Of a stretch of DNA of 64,000 nucleotides, positions 13,101 through 25,878 are shown one piece after another (within the stretch, counting starts at the first letter, position 1; every line of letters starts with the position of its first letter). Made by a program: the position numbers and the translations under genes. The stretch is from Gonatopus flavifemur (taxonomy: Eukaryota > Arthropoda > Insecta > Hymenoptera > Dryinidae), in assembly GCA_018340375.1 (NCBI GenBank), contig JAFFJZ010000001.1:47422001-47486000 (forward strand). The letters are read 5' to 3'. The notes under the pieces were generated by a model that searched no databases, was not told the DNA's origin, and was given only the letters and a program-made list of their open reading frames with translations.

Positions 13101-16100
13101 GATAGAAGACGGCGGTCACGTTGACGCTGGTCAAGCTTACGCGGAAATCGAAGTTATGAAGATGGTGATGACGGTGACAGCTAGCGAAGCTGGAAGCGTG
13201 TTTTACGTGAAGAGAGCTGGAGCGATATTGGAAGCCGGTGCTTTGATAGCCCATTTGGAACTCGATGATCCAACTCTAGTGACCAAAGCTCAAGATTATA
13301 CGGGTCAGTTCCCAGCTGCCGCCACTCCAGTGATTCCAGAAAAACTGAATCATCTTCATCAAAAATATCGCATGGCTTTGGAAAATACTCTGAGCGGTTA
13401 CTGTTTGCCGGATCCCTATCATCTTCCCAGATTGCGCGATCTCATAGAAAAGTTCATGTCATCTTTGAGAGATCCCAGTTTGCCTCTTCTCGAACTTCAA
13501 GAAGTCATAGCCACGATATCTGGCAGAATTCCCGCATCCGTGGAAAAGAAAATCAGAAAACTCATGTCGTTGTACGAAAGGAATATAACTTCCGTTCTTG
13601 CGCAATTTCCGAGTCAACAAATTGCCGCGGTGATCGATGGTCACGCGGCTACTTTATCCAAAAGAGCGGAAAGAGATGTTTTCTTCTTGACTACCCAAGC
13701 GATAGTGCAATTGGTCCAAAGATATAGAAATGGTATTCGTGGACGTATGAAGACTGCTGTTCATGAATTACTCAGACAATATTATACCGTGGAAAGTCAA
13801 TTCCAACAAGGACATTACGATAAATGCGTTTCCGCTTTGATAGAGCAGTACAAGGATGATGTGGCTACCATCACAGCAATGATATTCAGTCACAATCAAG
13901 TTACCAAGAAAAATGTCCTTATTACTATGCTGATAGATCATTTATGGGCCAACGAACCTGGCCTGACCGACGAATTATCCAGTACTTTGACAGAATTGAC
14001 GAGTCTCAATCGAACGGAGCACAGTCGAGTCGCTTTGAGGGCTAGACAAGTTTTGATAGCGGCTCATCAACCCGCTTACGAGCTTAGACACAATCAAATG
14101 GAATCGATCTTTTTATCCGCCGTCGATATGTACGGCCACGACTTTCATCCAGAAAATCTTCAAAAGCTCATACTTTCGGAAACTTCAATCTTCGATATAC
14201 TTCATGATTTCTTTTATCACTCGAATAGAGCGGTTTGTAACGCCGCTTTGGAAGTCTACGTTCGAAGAGCTTACATCAGTTACGAGCTCACGTGCCTTCA
14301 ACATTTGGAATTGTCCGGCGAGATACCCTTAGTTCATTTCCAATTCCTTTTGCCCAACAATCATCCGAATAGACAGAATTTATCCACGGTCCATCACAGA
14401 ACAGGAGCCATGGCCGCTTTCAAGGATCTCGAACAATTTAGTCAATATTCCGACGAAGTGCTCGATTTACTCGAAGATCTTTCCTCAACGCAAACGGTAT
14501 CCGCAAAAGTTTTAGAAGCGGTAGACGCGGCTGGGAGCGAATCCAGACACAGTACATCCATCAACGTATCTTTGAGTACAGCGGCTGAAGGTGTAGCGGT
14601 GAACGAAATGAGTGACAGACCTGCGGAACCCGTCCATATACTGTGCATTGCCGTTCAAGAAGATGGTAATAAAGATGACGCGGCTATGGCCAGACAATTT
14701 GGCGATTGGTGTGCCACTAACAAAGATGAATTGATCTCTCGCGGAATCAGGAGAGTAACTTTCGCTGCTTTGAAGAAAAGACAATTCCCTAAATTCTTCA
14801 CGTTCCGACAGAGAGATGGTTTCGTCGAGGATCGTATATATAGACATTTGGAACCAGGAACCGCTTTTCAGTTGGAGCTCAACAGAATGAGAACCTACGA
14901 TCTCGAAGCTCTGCCCACGTCCAATCAGAAAATGCATTTGTATCTTGGACAAGCGAAAGTTGCCAAAGGTCAACAGGTTACCGATTATCGGTTCTTCATT
15001 CGTTCTATCATTAGACATTCTGATCTCATTACCAAGGAAGCGAGCTTCGATTATCTCCATAACGAAGGTGAACGGGTTCTTCTCGAAGCTATGGATGAAT
15101 TAGAAGTTGCCTTCTCGCATCCTTTCGCCAAACGTACCGAGTGTAATCATATTTTCTTGAATTTCGTGCCAACGGTGATTATGGATCCTGCTAGAATAGA
15201 AGAGAGTGTGACTAGTATGGTTTTGAGATACGGGCCAAGGTTGTGGAAATTGAGAGTACGTCAAGCTGAAATCAAGATGACTATTCGTCCTGCACCAGGT
15301 TAATATCTTGTGCATTGTAAATTTTTATTATATTGATTAATTCTAACGTGTTTCTGTTATTAGGTAAACCGACATCAAATGTGCGTCTCTGTATAGCCAA
15401 CGATAGTGGTTACAGTATCGATCTACATCTCTACACCGAAGCGATTGATCCCAAAACTGGGATTATTCGTTTCGAATCATATCCCCCGCCATCAGGGAAC
15501 AATTCCAATTGGAGACCAGGACCCATGCACGGTTTACCAATTTCTACCCCTTACTTGACCAAAGATTATCTTCAAGCCAAAAGATTCCAAGCGCAAAGCG
15601 TAGGTACTACATACGTATACGATTTACCAGATATGTTTAGACAGCAGGTAGAAAAATCTTGGTACAAATACATCGAGGAAAGATCCGGATCCAAGGATAT
15701 AACCATGCCCAGTCCAGTTATGGATTCGGTAGAATTAGTGTTGGAAGGAGAGAATCTTGTGGAACAGAAAAGATTACCAGGTGAAAACGATGTAGGAATG
15801 GTAGCCTGGAGATTGAGACTTTACACCCCGGAATATCCGTCCGGAAGGGACATCATTCTAATCGCCAACGATCTCACTGTTCTAATTGGTTCTTTCGGTC
15901 CCGGAGAAGATATGGTATTCTACAAAGCCTCCGAAAGAGCCAGATTACTTGGCATTCCTCGAATTTACTTCTCTGTAAACGCGGGAGCGCGTATAGGTCT
16001 CGCCGAAGAGGTCAAAGCTCTTTTCAGAATCGCTTGGGAAGATGAGAATGAACCGGAAAAAGGATTCAAATACATTTATTTGACTCCGGATGACTATGCA

Positions 16101-18116
16101 CGATTAGCGCCTTTGAATTCAGTGAAAGCGTCGCTGATCGAAGATCCAGCTGGCGAGGCTCGTTACAAAATTACCGACATTATTGGAAAAGATGATGGTT
16201 TGGGAGTGGAGAATCTTCATTTCGCGGGTATGATAGCCGGAGAAACATCTAGAGCGTACGAAGACGTGATTACTATATCTCTTGTCTCGTGCCGAACTAT
16301 TGGTATTGGTTCCTATGTGGTGCGTCTCGGTCAAAGAGTCATACAAATCGAAAACTCTCATATTATTTTGACTGGATACAGAGCGTTGAATGCTGTGCTC
16401 GGTCGTGAAGTATATGCCAGTAATAACCAACTCGGTGGAACACAAATTATGTACAACAACGGTGTGTCGCATGCCACGGACGCTAGAGATCTCGATGGTG
16501 TGGCCACGCTTCTCAAATGGCTTAGTTATTTCCCAAAATGTAAAGGTGCTCCCTTACCCGTATTAACTCCTGTTGATCCAGTTGATAGAGAAATCGGCTT
16601 TATGCCTACCAAAACTGCGTACGATCCTCGATGGATGCTCGAAGGTAAAATATCTCCTACGGACACATCCGTCTGGGAAAGTGGATTTTTCGATCGTGGA
16701 TCGTGGGAGGTTTGTGTTATATTTCTTCGTTTCTTTTTTCTTGTAAAACTTCAAGTATCATTCATGTTCATTTTTTTTCTTTTCATAGGAGATTATGAGG
16801 CCTTGGGCGCAAACGGTGGTTACGGGAAGAGCTAAACTCGGTGGTATTCCTTGCGGTGTTATCGCTGTAGAAACTAGAACCGTCGAATTGCATTTACCAG
16901 CTGATCCTGCGAATCCCGATTCCGAAGCAAAAACAATATCCCAAGCTGGACAGGTGTGGTATCCCGACAGTGCCTACAAGACTGCTCAAGCGATTCAAGA
17001 TTTCAGCAGAGAAGAACTACCGTTGATCATTTTCGCCAATTGGAGAGGATTTTCTGGAGGCATGAAAGGTAATACAAAATCATCGATACTTGATTTTTAT
17101 TTCTTTTACTCTATTATTCTACAAAGTATCATTCTCATTCCAGATATGTATGAACAAATTATAAAATTCGGTGCTTACATCGTGGATGGATTGAGAGCAT
17201 ACACAAAACCGGTATTCGTGTATATTCCTGCACACGGCGAGTTGAGAGGAGGAGCTTGGGCTGTAGTAGATTCCACTATCAATCCTCAGTACATGGAGAT
17301 GTTTGCCGAAACGACTAGCAGAGGTGGAGTTTTGGAGCCTGGAGGTACCGTTGAAATCAAATTCAGGAAAAAAGATCTTATTAAAACGATGCACAGAATC
17401 GATCCTGTGATTTTGAAACTCAAGGTGAGAACTTTGTCTCTCGTGTTTCTTGATGGATTTTAAATGAATGTTGAAAAAATGAACATGTATTGTCCGTTTA
17501 GGAGAAAATTGCGAATACAAATAACCCAGAGGAGCGTACCGAATTTGAAACGGAAATCCGCAAGAGGGAGAAAATATTGGAACCTTTGTATCATCAAGTT
17601 TCTCTCCACTTCGCCGATCTTCACGATACTCCCGAAAGAATGTTCGAGAAAAGTAGTATCCATGAGATAGTTCCATGGAAGATGGCTCGTCGATTGTTCT
17701 ATTGGAAGCTGAGGAGAAGATTGGCGGAGGAAGAGATTCGAAAAGAGATACTATCGATACAACCAACTTTGAGTATTCCACAAGTTGGAGCCATGCTACG
17801 TCGTTGGTTCATCGAAGATAAGGGTACAACTGAATCGTATTTGTGGGATCAAGATGAGACCGCAGCTTACTGGTTGGAAGCACAGCGCGAGGATCCAGAC
17901 AGTGTTGTATCGCGTAATGTAACTTGCGTCAGAAGAAATGCTGTTATAACGCGTATCAAAGAAGCGTTAGAGATCTGTCCGGAAGTGAGACTGGACGCGG
18001 TCTTGGAAATCGCGCACAGATTACATTCTACCGAACGAGCTGAACTGTTGAGAACTTTATCGCAAATGGAGTCATCCAACGAAGAACATCATAACGACTC
18101 CAGTGCTTCCTCTTAA
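4154..18116 (+). CDS. ACC: Acetyl-CoA carboxylase (multidomain, biotin-dependent)
   Basis: ATP- and biotin-dependent carboxylation of acetyl-CoA to malonyl-CoA, the committed step of fatty-acid synthesis. Exons: 4147-4270 (coding from 4154), 10865-11195, 11287-11584, 11654-11867, 11958-12291, 12356-15298, 15364-16709, 16789-17068, 17144-17424, 17502-18116. All introns are GT-AG and the phases agree, giving 2252 residues, slightly short of the usual animal length. Biotin carboxylase domain from about residue 40 ([12 protein letters not shown]), ATP-grasp glycine loop EGGGGKG near 229, biotinyl domain with EVMKM and biotin Lys700, long central domain, then carboxyltransferase with [12 protein letters not shown] near 1705 and [13 protein letters not shown] near 1944. 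The exon at 4147 opens out of frame with a start (one base of a split codon), so longer isoforms with exons left of the window are likely; the ATG at 4154 is the only start visible here. Family assignment is certain; the N-terminus is not. Confidence 0.96.
5958..6941. mobile_element. 984-bp non-autonomous element, CCCGTGTG ends
   Basis: The ends CCCGTGTGAAAAT and ATTTCCACACGGG are inverted, with TT directly flanking both (5956-5957, 6942-6943). The right part is GC-richer (TGGGACCCACATGGGACGTG). The 61-codon ORF at 6681-6866 is not gene-like. Lies inside ACC intron 1. Confidence 0.6.
6476..6520. repeat. Perfect 20-bp stem hairpin
   Basis: AATATATTATCATAGTAAAA (6476-6495), a 5-base loop, then its exact reverse complement (6501-6520). 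It lies within the 984-bp element. Confidence 0.85.
7109..7310 (+). repeat. Repeat shared with 27227-27442
   Basis: It begins CACTGTAAAAAAT and carries ATCAAAAATGAGGGATT and TGAGGARTTATTTT blocks that recur in the same order at about 27270-27320. The right border could not be fixed. Confidence 0.5.
8014..8110 (+). repeat. tRNA-like block, possible SINE head
   Basis: TGGCTGAACGG (8021-8031) resembles a pol III A box and GGTTGATTCCC (8076-8086) a B box. The 55-nt spacing suits a class II (Leu/Ser-like) tRNA ancestor. Acceptor-stem pairing is absent, so it is not a functional tRNA gene. Confidence 0.35.
8168..8401. mobile_element. CACTGTTAAAAAT-ended MITE (234 bp), CG duplication
   Basis: The ends CACTGTTAAAAAT and ATTTTTAACAGTG are inverted, with CG flanking both (8166-8167, 8402-8403). 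The element at 51354-52278 has the same ends and the same CG duplication. Confidence 0.75.
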
Positions 18117-19370
18117 TTATCATATTCTACGATGATATATCCACGTACCTGGTGTATCCAATTTGTTTTCTAGAAAAATACGCTGAATGCAATATTTCTA
18201 TACGATCATCTCTGACTGAAAAAGGTAAAAAAGATATAATCTTATTACGGGGAGTATGAAAGTTGAAATTATGATAATATGTAAATATTACAAACTCTGT
18301 CCAATGACGAGAGATGACCCAAAACAGACTGATCGCATAGCTCAAGTGTAGGGGATAAACAAAAGGGTAAATTCATTTTGCCATTATCTCTGGTATAATT
18401 CAAAGATGATCAATTTCAAAGTAATATTTTGTTTTCATCGTCCACCATTTCTTGTAGATGAACAATAACAAAAGTTTTAACCATCCCTCTTGAATTTGAA
18501 TAATTTCAATAGTACAATTTTCAAAAAAAACATTCGATTTGAATGAAGAGATAAGGGGATGAAATATTGGTTTCGAAAAACATTATTTTTTTATGATATT
18601 TACTAAAAATTTTTTAATGGAAAAAAATGAATAAAAGAACAAAAAAGTTGCTAGCAATAACAGAAAAATAAGTTCTATCGTTTCTGAATAACAATTATAT
18701 CTCAAAACTTGTCCAGTGTTTTTACAAAATTGTATAATTCGTATATACATACATGTATATATTTGTACAGTATACGAGTACCGTTTATAATGTGGAAATG
18801 TGGAATTATCCGTTATTTGGAAAATAATTTTCAGATCGATCAAACTTTCATTCGCAAGTCATTATTTTATAATCGATAGAGTTGCTGGCAACTTATGGGT
18901 ATAGTAATTTGCATACCTTTTTATAGCGCTCTAAAATGTATGAAATAATATAATGCAATAATCTTTGATAATTACGTTTGAAATAATGTCTGATAATTTG
19001 TAAAATCTGTATAGTGTTTCTTAATGTCAAAATGATGTTACGTATTTATTATTTTTAAACCAAAAGTTCAATTTATCCATATAAATCAATTCTTGAATTG
19101 ATTCAAGATTGCTTTTCGTATTTGTACAACGCAATTAAATTATTTGAGTATTCCCGTCTTTTTTTTTTTGTATAGTTCAAGTCGAATTATTAGAAAAAAA
19201 AAAAAAAAAACAAAAACAAAAACATCGCGTGTACAGAAAAGCAAAACAATGAGCAGCTCACTGCGCAAAAATGAATCGCGTATATAAATATTCGAAAGAT
19301 TCTTAGATTGGATAATGATCTACATGTAGATGTATATTTTTTACGGTTTATAATAGTTATATATATATAT
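18117..19370 (+). other. ACC 3' UTR and convergent intergenic DNA
   Basis: No gene. AATAAA at 18630-18635 (+) is a candidate poly(A) signal 514 bp past the ACC stop. An A-rich run with CAAAAA repeats lies at about 19193-19223. The SIDT gene on the other strand ends at 19457, so the two transcripts converge. Confidence 0.5.
18630..18635 (+). terminator. Candidate ACC polyadenylation signal
   Basis: Canonical AATAAA downstream of the ACC stop. Other weaker candidates exist, so the true end of the transcript is unsettled. Confidence 0.35.
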
Positions 19371-19376
19371 TTTATT
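19371..19376 (-). terminator. SIDT polyadenylation signal
   Basis: AATAAA on the minus strand about 80 bp past the SIDT stop codon, followed by T/AT-rich sequence. Confidence 0.6.
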
Positions 19377-19456
19377 CATTATGTACATTATGTACAATTA
19401 CAACCTTATAAAAATCTTAAAATCACAAAATGAATTCATTTGATATTTTTTGTCCT

Positions 19457-22400
19457 TTAAAAAACTGGAATTTGACTTCTATGAACATCGTTCAAATCAT
19501 CATCTAAGGTGAGTAATACCATGAACGAGAAAAACATAGCAATCGCTGAGAGAAAGTGCCATATATCGTGAGAATCAAAAAAGTTCAACAACTCGCAAGG
19601 TTTATTGTACATCCGTGATTGAGCTGGGGTTAAGGCCCAAGATATGGTTTTGTTAATAAAAAAGTACAATGCCGCTCCCCAAAATGCCATGGAAAGTACC
19701 AAATAGATCAGAGGTTGAAATAAAATCTTCTCTCTGTGACAAAGCTGAAAAAATATTGAAAATCTCACAGTAAAGTGTAGTACAGTATATTTTTATACTC
19801 AGATTCTTACCTTCATAACAATGTAGAAAAATAAATATAAAATTAAATTAGACATCAAAATGGCTAGTAAAAACGTGGCGAAGTTCTTTTCGTGATAAAT
19901 ATTTCCGAGTACCGCTAATGCTATGTTGCATACATTTGCTAGCACCAAAAGCAGGAATCTTCCACAGTAAAGTGGTTTAAATAGATGTAGTAATCCAGCA
20001 CGTGCATCGTATCTTAAATTCTGAGAATACAAAACAGGATGTAAATAACAAGACTGCATACGGTATGCATTTAATATCATACGTACTTGCATTATTCTAC
20101 TGAACAGACCTCTGTTCAATCTCCATCGCCCCATATAGTAAATTTGAGCAGTCAATAATAGACAAGTGCTCAAATGAAGAATCGTAAATATCACCCAAAA
20201 GTATACAGAGCCATCCAGCACTCCGACCAGGCCCAAGAATATAATACCCGCTAATATCCCGAATGTCACCGGTGCTCGAGCGTTTATGTCAGGATGACGC
20301 GTTTGATAGATTTTGATCATACACAATACAGCTATGATATACATAAAACTGCTATCTAAAATAAATGTTACAATCTCCATAAGCAAAATTATATTTCATC
20401 ATCTAAAGGCTTTGGAATTGTATTCTTACCGAATTGGAAATTACTACGATTGGGACATACATGATAACTCCCAGATAAAACACCTTCCATCATTAATGCA
20501 AATCCCATGGCATAAAACAGTCCAAAATGTTGCGGTATACCGTAACATTTATTCCTCTCTGTATCCGATTCGTTATGTTCTCGACTATAAACTATGAACA
20601 TAAACAACAACCCGAGTAAGAGGTAACCGATATTCGAAAATACATGGTTAAAATCTGATAAAGATCCAAACGGATGTGCGCACAAGAAGTTGTAATAACA
20701 CATATCTTGATTTCCAGTTATATGCAACACATTCTGGTACGTTGCTACTAATTGAACAACTGGTAAAGCATAAAATATTGCCACAGTTGCCAGATAATAA
20801 AGATACAATCGAGACTTGTGTCTAAGTATTTTCGGCTCTTTGCGAGCGAGATCGCAAACGGAAAGAACGAGTTTTGTCCTCACAACATCTTTGTCGGATA
20901 ACGCATCTTCCAACATATCTATATCATCCTCGTCAAGCGAAGAATCTTCTTCCACAGATGCGCAATGACTGGGCCCGACTTGAAGCTGGAAATTGTTTGA
21001 AAATTAAAAAATAATAATACTTTTATCATCGATTTCGATTAATTACCTCGTCCATTACGGAAGGACTTTGTATGCATTCGTTGGCTTGGGATTCTTGATC
21101 GCTCAATATCCGTTCTCTCAATTTTCTACCTTCCCGAATTTTGCATACTGCTATACCTATAATGTAACTTATACAAAAACCCAGAATCAAAGTCGACGCT
21201 ATCATCGATGCGACAATGCCATCTCCTTTGGCGATACTGGGATTTATCGATAATGTTAAACTTTTGCTCCGAGGGAGACTGCGACTGGGAACGCCATTGC
21301 AATCTGTATCATCCGCTTTCACAACCAGCACTATAAAAAATCCTGATGGATATACTTCTCTCTACAAACAACAAACGAATCATTATATATGAAGTAAAAT
21401 TGAGAACTGTTTACCAAATTTTATGTATAAAATTGCACTTACTGGAACGGTAATTGCACCTTTTCGATTCACAGTTTGCCAGTAACCAGCAAATTCAATA
21501 TTTCTTTCCAGATCGAATACAGGGCACTAAATAATGAAAAACAGTATTTTATAATTATAATTTTTATTTACGGTTCATGCGTATGATGATAATATTTTAC
21601 TCACTGTGGTATTTTGTATAGATACCGTCATACATATATCGTCTTCGGATTCTATACCAACGATAACCGAAGAACTATCCCTTTCTCCAGGAAAAGTATA
21701 GCCAAAGTATATGGGTTCCGATGGAGTGATATTGACAGGTCTCGGAACTTCAAGTCTGCAAAATTTATTTATATTTATCCTCCTAATTTTGTATTCCAAG
21801 GAAATTACATTTAATTTTTTTAAATTCAAATAAATATGAATTTTTAAAATAGATTAATTGTATTTTTGGATAAAATGTAATATTGAAAGTAGTTCTTAAT
21901 TTACAAGAGAATTCAGCTGGTTGTGTTTTTAAAATAGAAAATGTTTATCGAGCTTCGTTGAAACACACATGGAAGCATATTTCATGTTTCAATTCTTCTG
22001 AATAAATTTTGTAGTTAAGAATTAATTAGGGCATATTGAAAAAGTACAATTCATGTTCCATGAAATTTGATATGATCAAGCGCATAATTACTCTTTGAAA
22101 TGTAATTTATCAATGAGAAACTATCCTTTTAATTCTTTGTATTAAATCTAATCTCTTGACAAGTAGAAAAGATAAAAAAAGACCATCTATTTATTCAAAG
22201 ACGACTTATTCAATTCCATTTACTAGTATTCAAATGATACGAGCAATCAACTGTTCAACAAAGTTAGTTGTGTTGAAATCTTTCCCAATAAATCACATTT
22301 TAACAATTATGTGTAAATAATGTATAATTACCTTACGTAAAAATCTCTCACTATGGATACTCTAAGATTAAAAACAACATCGACGTGACTAGATGTCGAT

Positions 22401-23371
22401 ATGCTGACAGACACAAAGTCTTCTTGATCTTTAAATGTCTCATTATTAGGACTACTACGATAATACTTAGTTGAACACAAGGTACGACTGGTTTGATTAT
22501 AACTCAATACATCATATTGCGTGCTTTGCACCAAAAATGGAATTTGCCAAGAAAGAATTCCTCTCCTTTGTTGTACTACTATGATGAGAGGAAAATCATG
22601 CGTAGCATTGCTTTCTACCTCTATGCGTGCAGTCTCTGTCAAGGAATCCTGTAGAGAATAATAATTTGTAATAACCAAAAATATTTATTATTATTTTTCA
22701 AAATTGAGAAACAACTTTCAAAGGAAATGGAAATTGCAAGCAAAAATGAATGATATGGAGAATTTAAATTATGTTACAACAGTAATTTCTTGTACTTAAA
22801 ATGGCGGTTGTAATAAATTCTAACACTGTGAAACTGAATTCTTTTTGTTTTGTATTATACTTAATATGTAGATGACAAAGTTTAACTACGTTTCTGAATA
22901 TATATTCATGGGAGGGAAGAAATGTATATCTGTGTATCTCGAATGAACATCAAAAGCTTCAAGATACCAACAGTAACAATTTCAAAGATGCACAGTGCTG
23001 CCTAGGTTATTCGTCTTTGTATACAATTCCAAATCGTTAATAAAAACACAACAATCTCGAGCGATAAGATATTAGTTATCAAATATAGGAATGAAAGTCT
23101 CACAGGTTCAAGTTCAGATTTGTTTATTTTATTCAAGGATATGGAAATGGTTTCTCTCTTTTCAAAAAATTTATAAATAGTGTATACTCACGTTGGTAGC
23201 AGGATATAAGAACACATATTCATTTGTATTGTTCGTAACGTTGGAAAAGGTTTGACTATAATTGGCTGTAATAACAATGGGATTGAAAGGAGACGATGGA
23301 GTATGATTTGTAATGGCAATAATTTGATTAACAAGCAATGGCACAACGACCAGAGCCAAAATTCCTCGCAT
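19457..23371 (-). CDS. sid-1: SID-1 / SIDT-family transmembrane protein
   Basis: Multipass membrane protein of the SID-1/SIDT family. C. elegans SID-1 imports dsRNA for systemic RNAi; vertebrate members are linked to RNA and lipid handling. Exons (5' to 3'): 23371-23192, 22648-22332, 21755-21605, 21526-21443, 21361-21047, 20985-20430, 20355-19811, 19744-19457. Phases agree, giving 811 residues, a normal full length. Signal peptide at residues 1-19; N-glycosylation sites such as NHT, NYS, NVT and NNT in a large extracellular part to about residue 290; first membrane segment near 292-316; an acidic cytoplasmic stretch ([13 protein letters not shown]); then many membrane helices. The family's conserved Ser/His/Asp cluster, proposed to be a zinc hydrolase-like site, is intact: LSGSYHVCP (Ser520, His524), FDSSFMY (Asp535) and HDIWHFLSA (His775, His779). 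It converges on ACC and lies upstream of a reductase gene on the same strand. Whether it supports systemic RNAi here is unknown. Confidence 0.95.
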
Positions 23372-24073
23372 CCTTGTAACTATTTATGAAAAAAGAAAGC
23401 AGAACAAATCATGTTAGATAATAGAACTTTTTTGACAATTCAACTCATTAAAATACACAAAATATTCAAGTACCATTAGGTATTCCTGTATCTTGGGTGT
23501 GATAAATAGCAATTCATCGATGAGAATGCAAAGGCGTTCACTCTTCTAACAAAGTATTCACTACAAGTTTTATAATTTGACATTTGTCAATTCTGTATCC
23601 TTCAGAATAATTCAGTAATCCTCTAATACGGCACACCACGTTAAGAGTTAATCAGAAAACACCACAGCTGTCTGTCTGGATCATCTGGGATCACACTGGA
23701 TCAAGAAGGCTTTTATGATGGAAACAGATGATCGGGAGGATACGGGAGTAGCAGATTTTTAGACATATATACTTCTTGAATGCATTTACACCGCCGTATA
23801 ATCAAAAAGTCGATGCGCACGCATTTTGCAAACCCTATGAAAAAGATGTTCATATACGTACAAATGACAGCCGTCGAGATATCGAAAAACAAATGGTGTC
23901 GACGGTGTCGACATCTCGTTGAGAACATGAAGAACTAGAATTCAATACGAAAAACCAGAACGTTTAGCATAGCATAATTTTGTAAAAGGCAAAGGAAAGA
24001 TGTAAATTTCAAACACTAAAAGGTATGTTTTTATCGAAATTTAATCAAAGCTATAAAAAATACAATTTTCATT
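23372..24073. other. SIDT upstream region / PTGR1-A downstream region
   Basis: No gene recognised. It should hold the SIDT promoter and 5' UTR. A short tandem GTCGACGGTGTCGAC lies at about 23896-23910. The 71-codon ORF at 23713-23928 (-) matches nothing I know. Confidence 0.4.
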
Positions 24074-24079
24074 TTTATT
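24074..24079 (-). terminator. PTGR1-A polyadenylation signal
   Basis: AATAAA on the minus strand about 72 bp past the stop codon of the reductase gene. Confidence 0.55.
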
Positions 24080-24150
24080 TAACATGTATTTCCCGCCCCG
24101 GGTGAATCTGGATGAATCAATACTGGATATATCATGTATGTGAACAATGA

Positions 24151-25358
24151 TTACACTTGAACAATCGCTTTTCCAATATTTTCTCCTTTCAGCATGCCAG
24201 AAAACGCTTGGAACATATTTTCAAAGCCTTTAGTAATAGTTTCTCGATATTGTAATTTCCCTTCGCGAATCCATTGAAGATTCTTTTGTATACCCTCCTC
24301 CCATCGATCTGCCCACCGAGAGACGATGAAACCCTCCATTTTCAGTTGATTGAACACCATCGCTGGTTGTAATACAGTAGTTTTGGGTAATTCTGAGAGT
24401 TCTGCATTGTAGGATGAAATACTTCCGCATACGGATATACGACCGAAAAGGTTCATTTGGTAGATCACATTGGATGAAATATCTTCTCCCACCTGAATAT
24501 TTGAATCAATATTATCATACAAAATATACAACATACAAAATATTTTACATACATTATCAAAATAGCAATCTATTCCTTTCGGCGCTGCTTTCCCCAACAT
24601 AGCTCTCACATTCTCTGTTTTGTAATTGATAGCAGCATCAAAGCCTAATTCATTCTTCAACCATGCACATTTTTCATCAGAACCGGCTATACCGACAACT
24701 CGAAGTCCTAAAACGTTCTTTGCGATTTGACCTACGTGAGATCCAACAGCTCCCGCAGCTCCACTCACCACCAATGTTTCTCCAGATTTTGGATGGCATA
24801 TATCCACCAATCCAAAGTAAGCTGTATTACTGAAATTAAAAATAATTAATCACATCTGGACGTCATCGACCCATCTTAAGTACAAGTATCTTCAATACCC
24901 AGGCATCCCCAATACTCCCAAGCACAAGGAAGGCGATAGATCTCCGACATCGGGTAAAATATATGGCGATTTTCCTGACACATCTGGCTCTTCGAGTTGT
25001 TTCGAATCAACTATGGTATGAGTTCTCCAGCCCCAAGGTCCAAGAATCCTCTTACCAACTGGATATTTTGGATTTTTAGATTCCACGATTTTAGCTACTT
25101 GAGTTCCAATCATAGTAACACCAACTGGAAGTCTGCTTGTGTAAGGCCTCATGTAAGGATCAACGGATAAAAATTCAGCTTCGGCAAGAATTTCTGAAAA
25201 ATTTTGCATTGGATTTAGAATTGAAAAATCGATTTTTCTTTCTCAAATTTACCTCCATCCTTGATGGGTGGCAAATCCTCCTCCACCAATTTCAAATCTG
25301 TCGCCTTTGGTTCGTCCTTAAAATGTTTAACAAGGACGTATTTTTTAGCCTTCACCAT
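24151..25358 (-). CDS. Ptgr1: Prostaglandin reductase 1-like enzyme, copy A
   Basis: Medium-chain dehydrogenase/reductase of the PTGR1 (leukotriene B4 12-hydroxydehydrogenase / alkenal reductase) group: NADPH-dependent reduction of alpha,beta-unsaturated carbonyls, normally cytosolic. Exons: 25358-25253, 25193-24899, 24829-24553, 24492-24151; 339 residues, the family's usual size. N-terminus MVKAKKYVLVKHF; substrate-domain motif SVDPYMRPY; NADPH-binding [10 protein letters not shown] at residues 155-164; C-terminal GKAIVQV. The frame stays open 15 codons upstream to another ATG at 25403, adding MIRRSVSSAIDKTSK, which looks like a weak mitochondrial presequence; I chose 25358 because copy B also starts MVKAKKYVLVK and its upstream extension is unrelated. 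The last intron is only 60 bp, in frame and without stops. Confidence 0.93.
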
Positions 25359-25673
25359 TTTCGAAGTCTTATCAATTGCGCTTGAGACGGAACGTCTGAT
25401 CATATCTCGACCAGCTCAATGTTGCGTATAACTATACAAAGTCAATTATCCACTTATTTATTTACTTAGAATTTCAAGCGGAGCATTTTGAGTTTCCTAG
25501 AGTGAGTTCGATGGAGGGGTAAATTTAAAACCACGTGGTTGGGATGCGATTGGTCGACAGATGCGTCATTTAACCACTTGCCGGTCACCAGGGGCGTAAC
25601 ATTGATGCAAAATTCTATTTCTCAATTTGTCCGGCTCCTTTCCGCGCTCTTTTCCCCGGCGCTGCGTGATGGG

Positions 25674-25878
25674 CAGTGTTGCCAGAAGGTTACATTTGTT
25701 ACATTTCACGTAACTTTCGACCCTCTCATGTAACATGGATGTAACATTTTTTTAAACGTTAACGTTTAAAACGTCGAACTTGAACGCAAGAATGTAGGGC
25801 TGAATATTGCCGCAAAACATCATGTAACTTTTTTCTAATCTACATGTAATATTTGATCAAAGTGCTCTGGCAACACTG
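25674..25878. mobile_element. hAT-type MITE with perfect 8-bp target duplication
   Basis: The inverted ends CAGTGTTGCCAGA and TCTGGCAACACTG bound 205 bp rich in TTACATGTAACAT-like words. GTGATGGG lies directly on both sides (25666-25673 and 25879-25886). An 8-bp duplication and a CAGTG start are typical of the hAT superfamily. It sits about 320 bp upstream of the PTGR1-A start. Confidence 0.88.
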
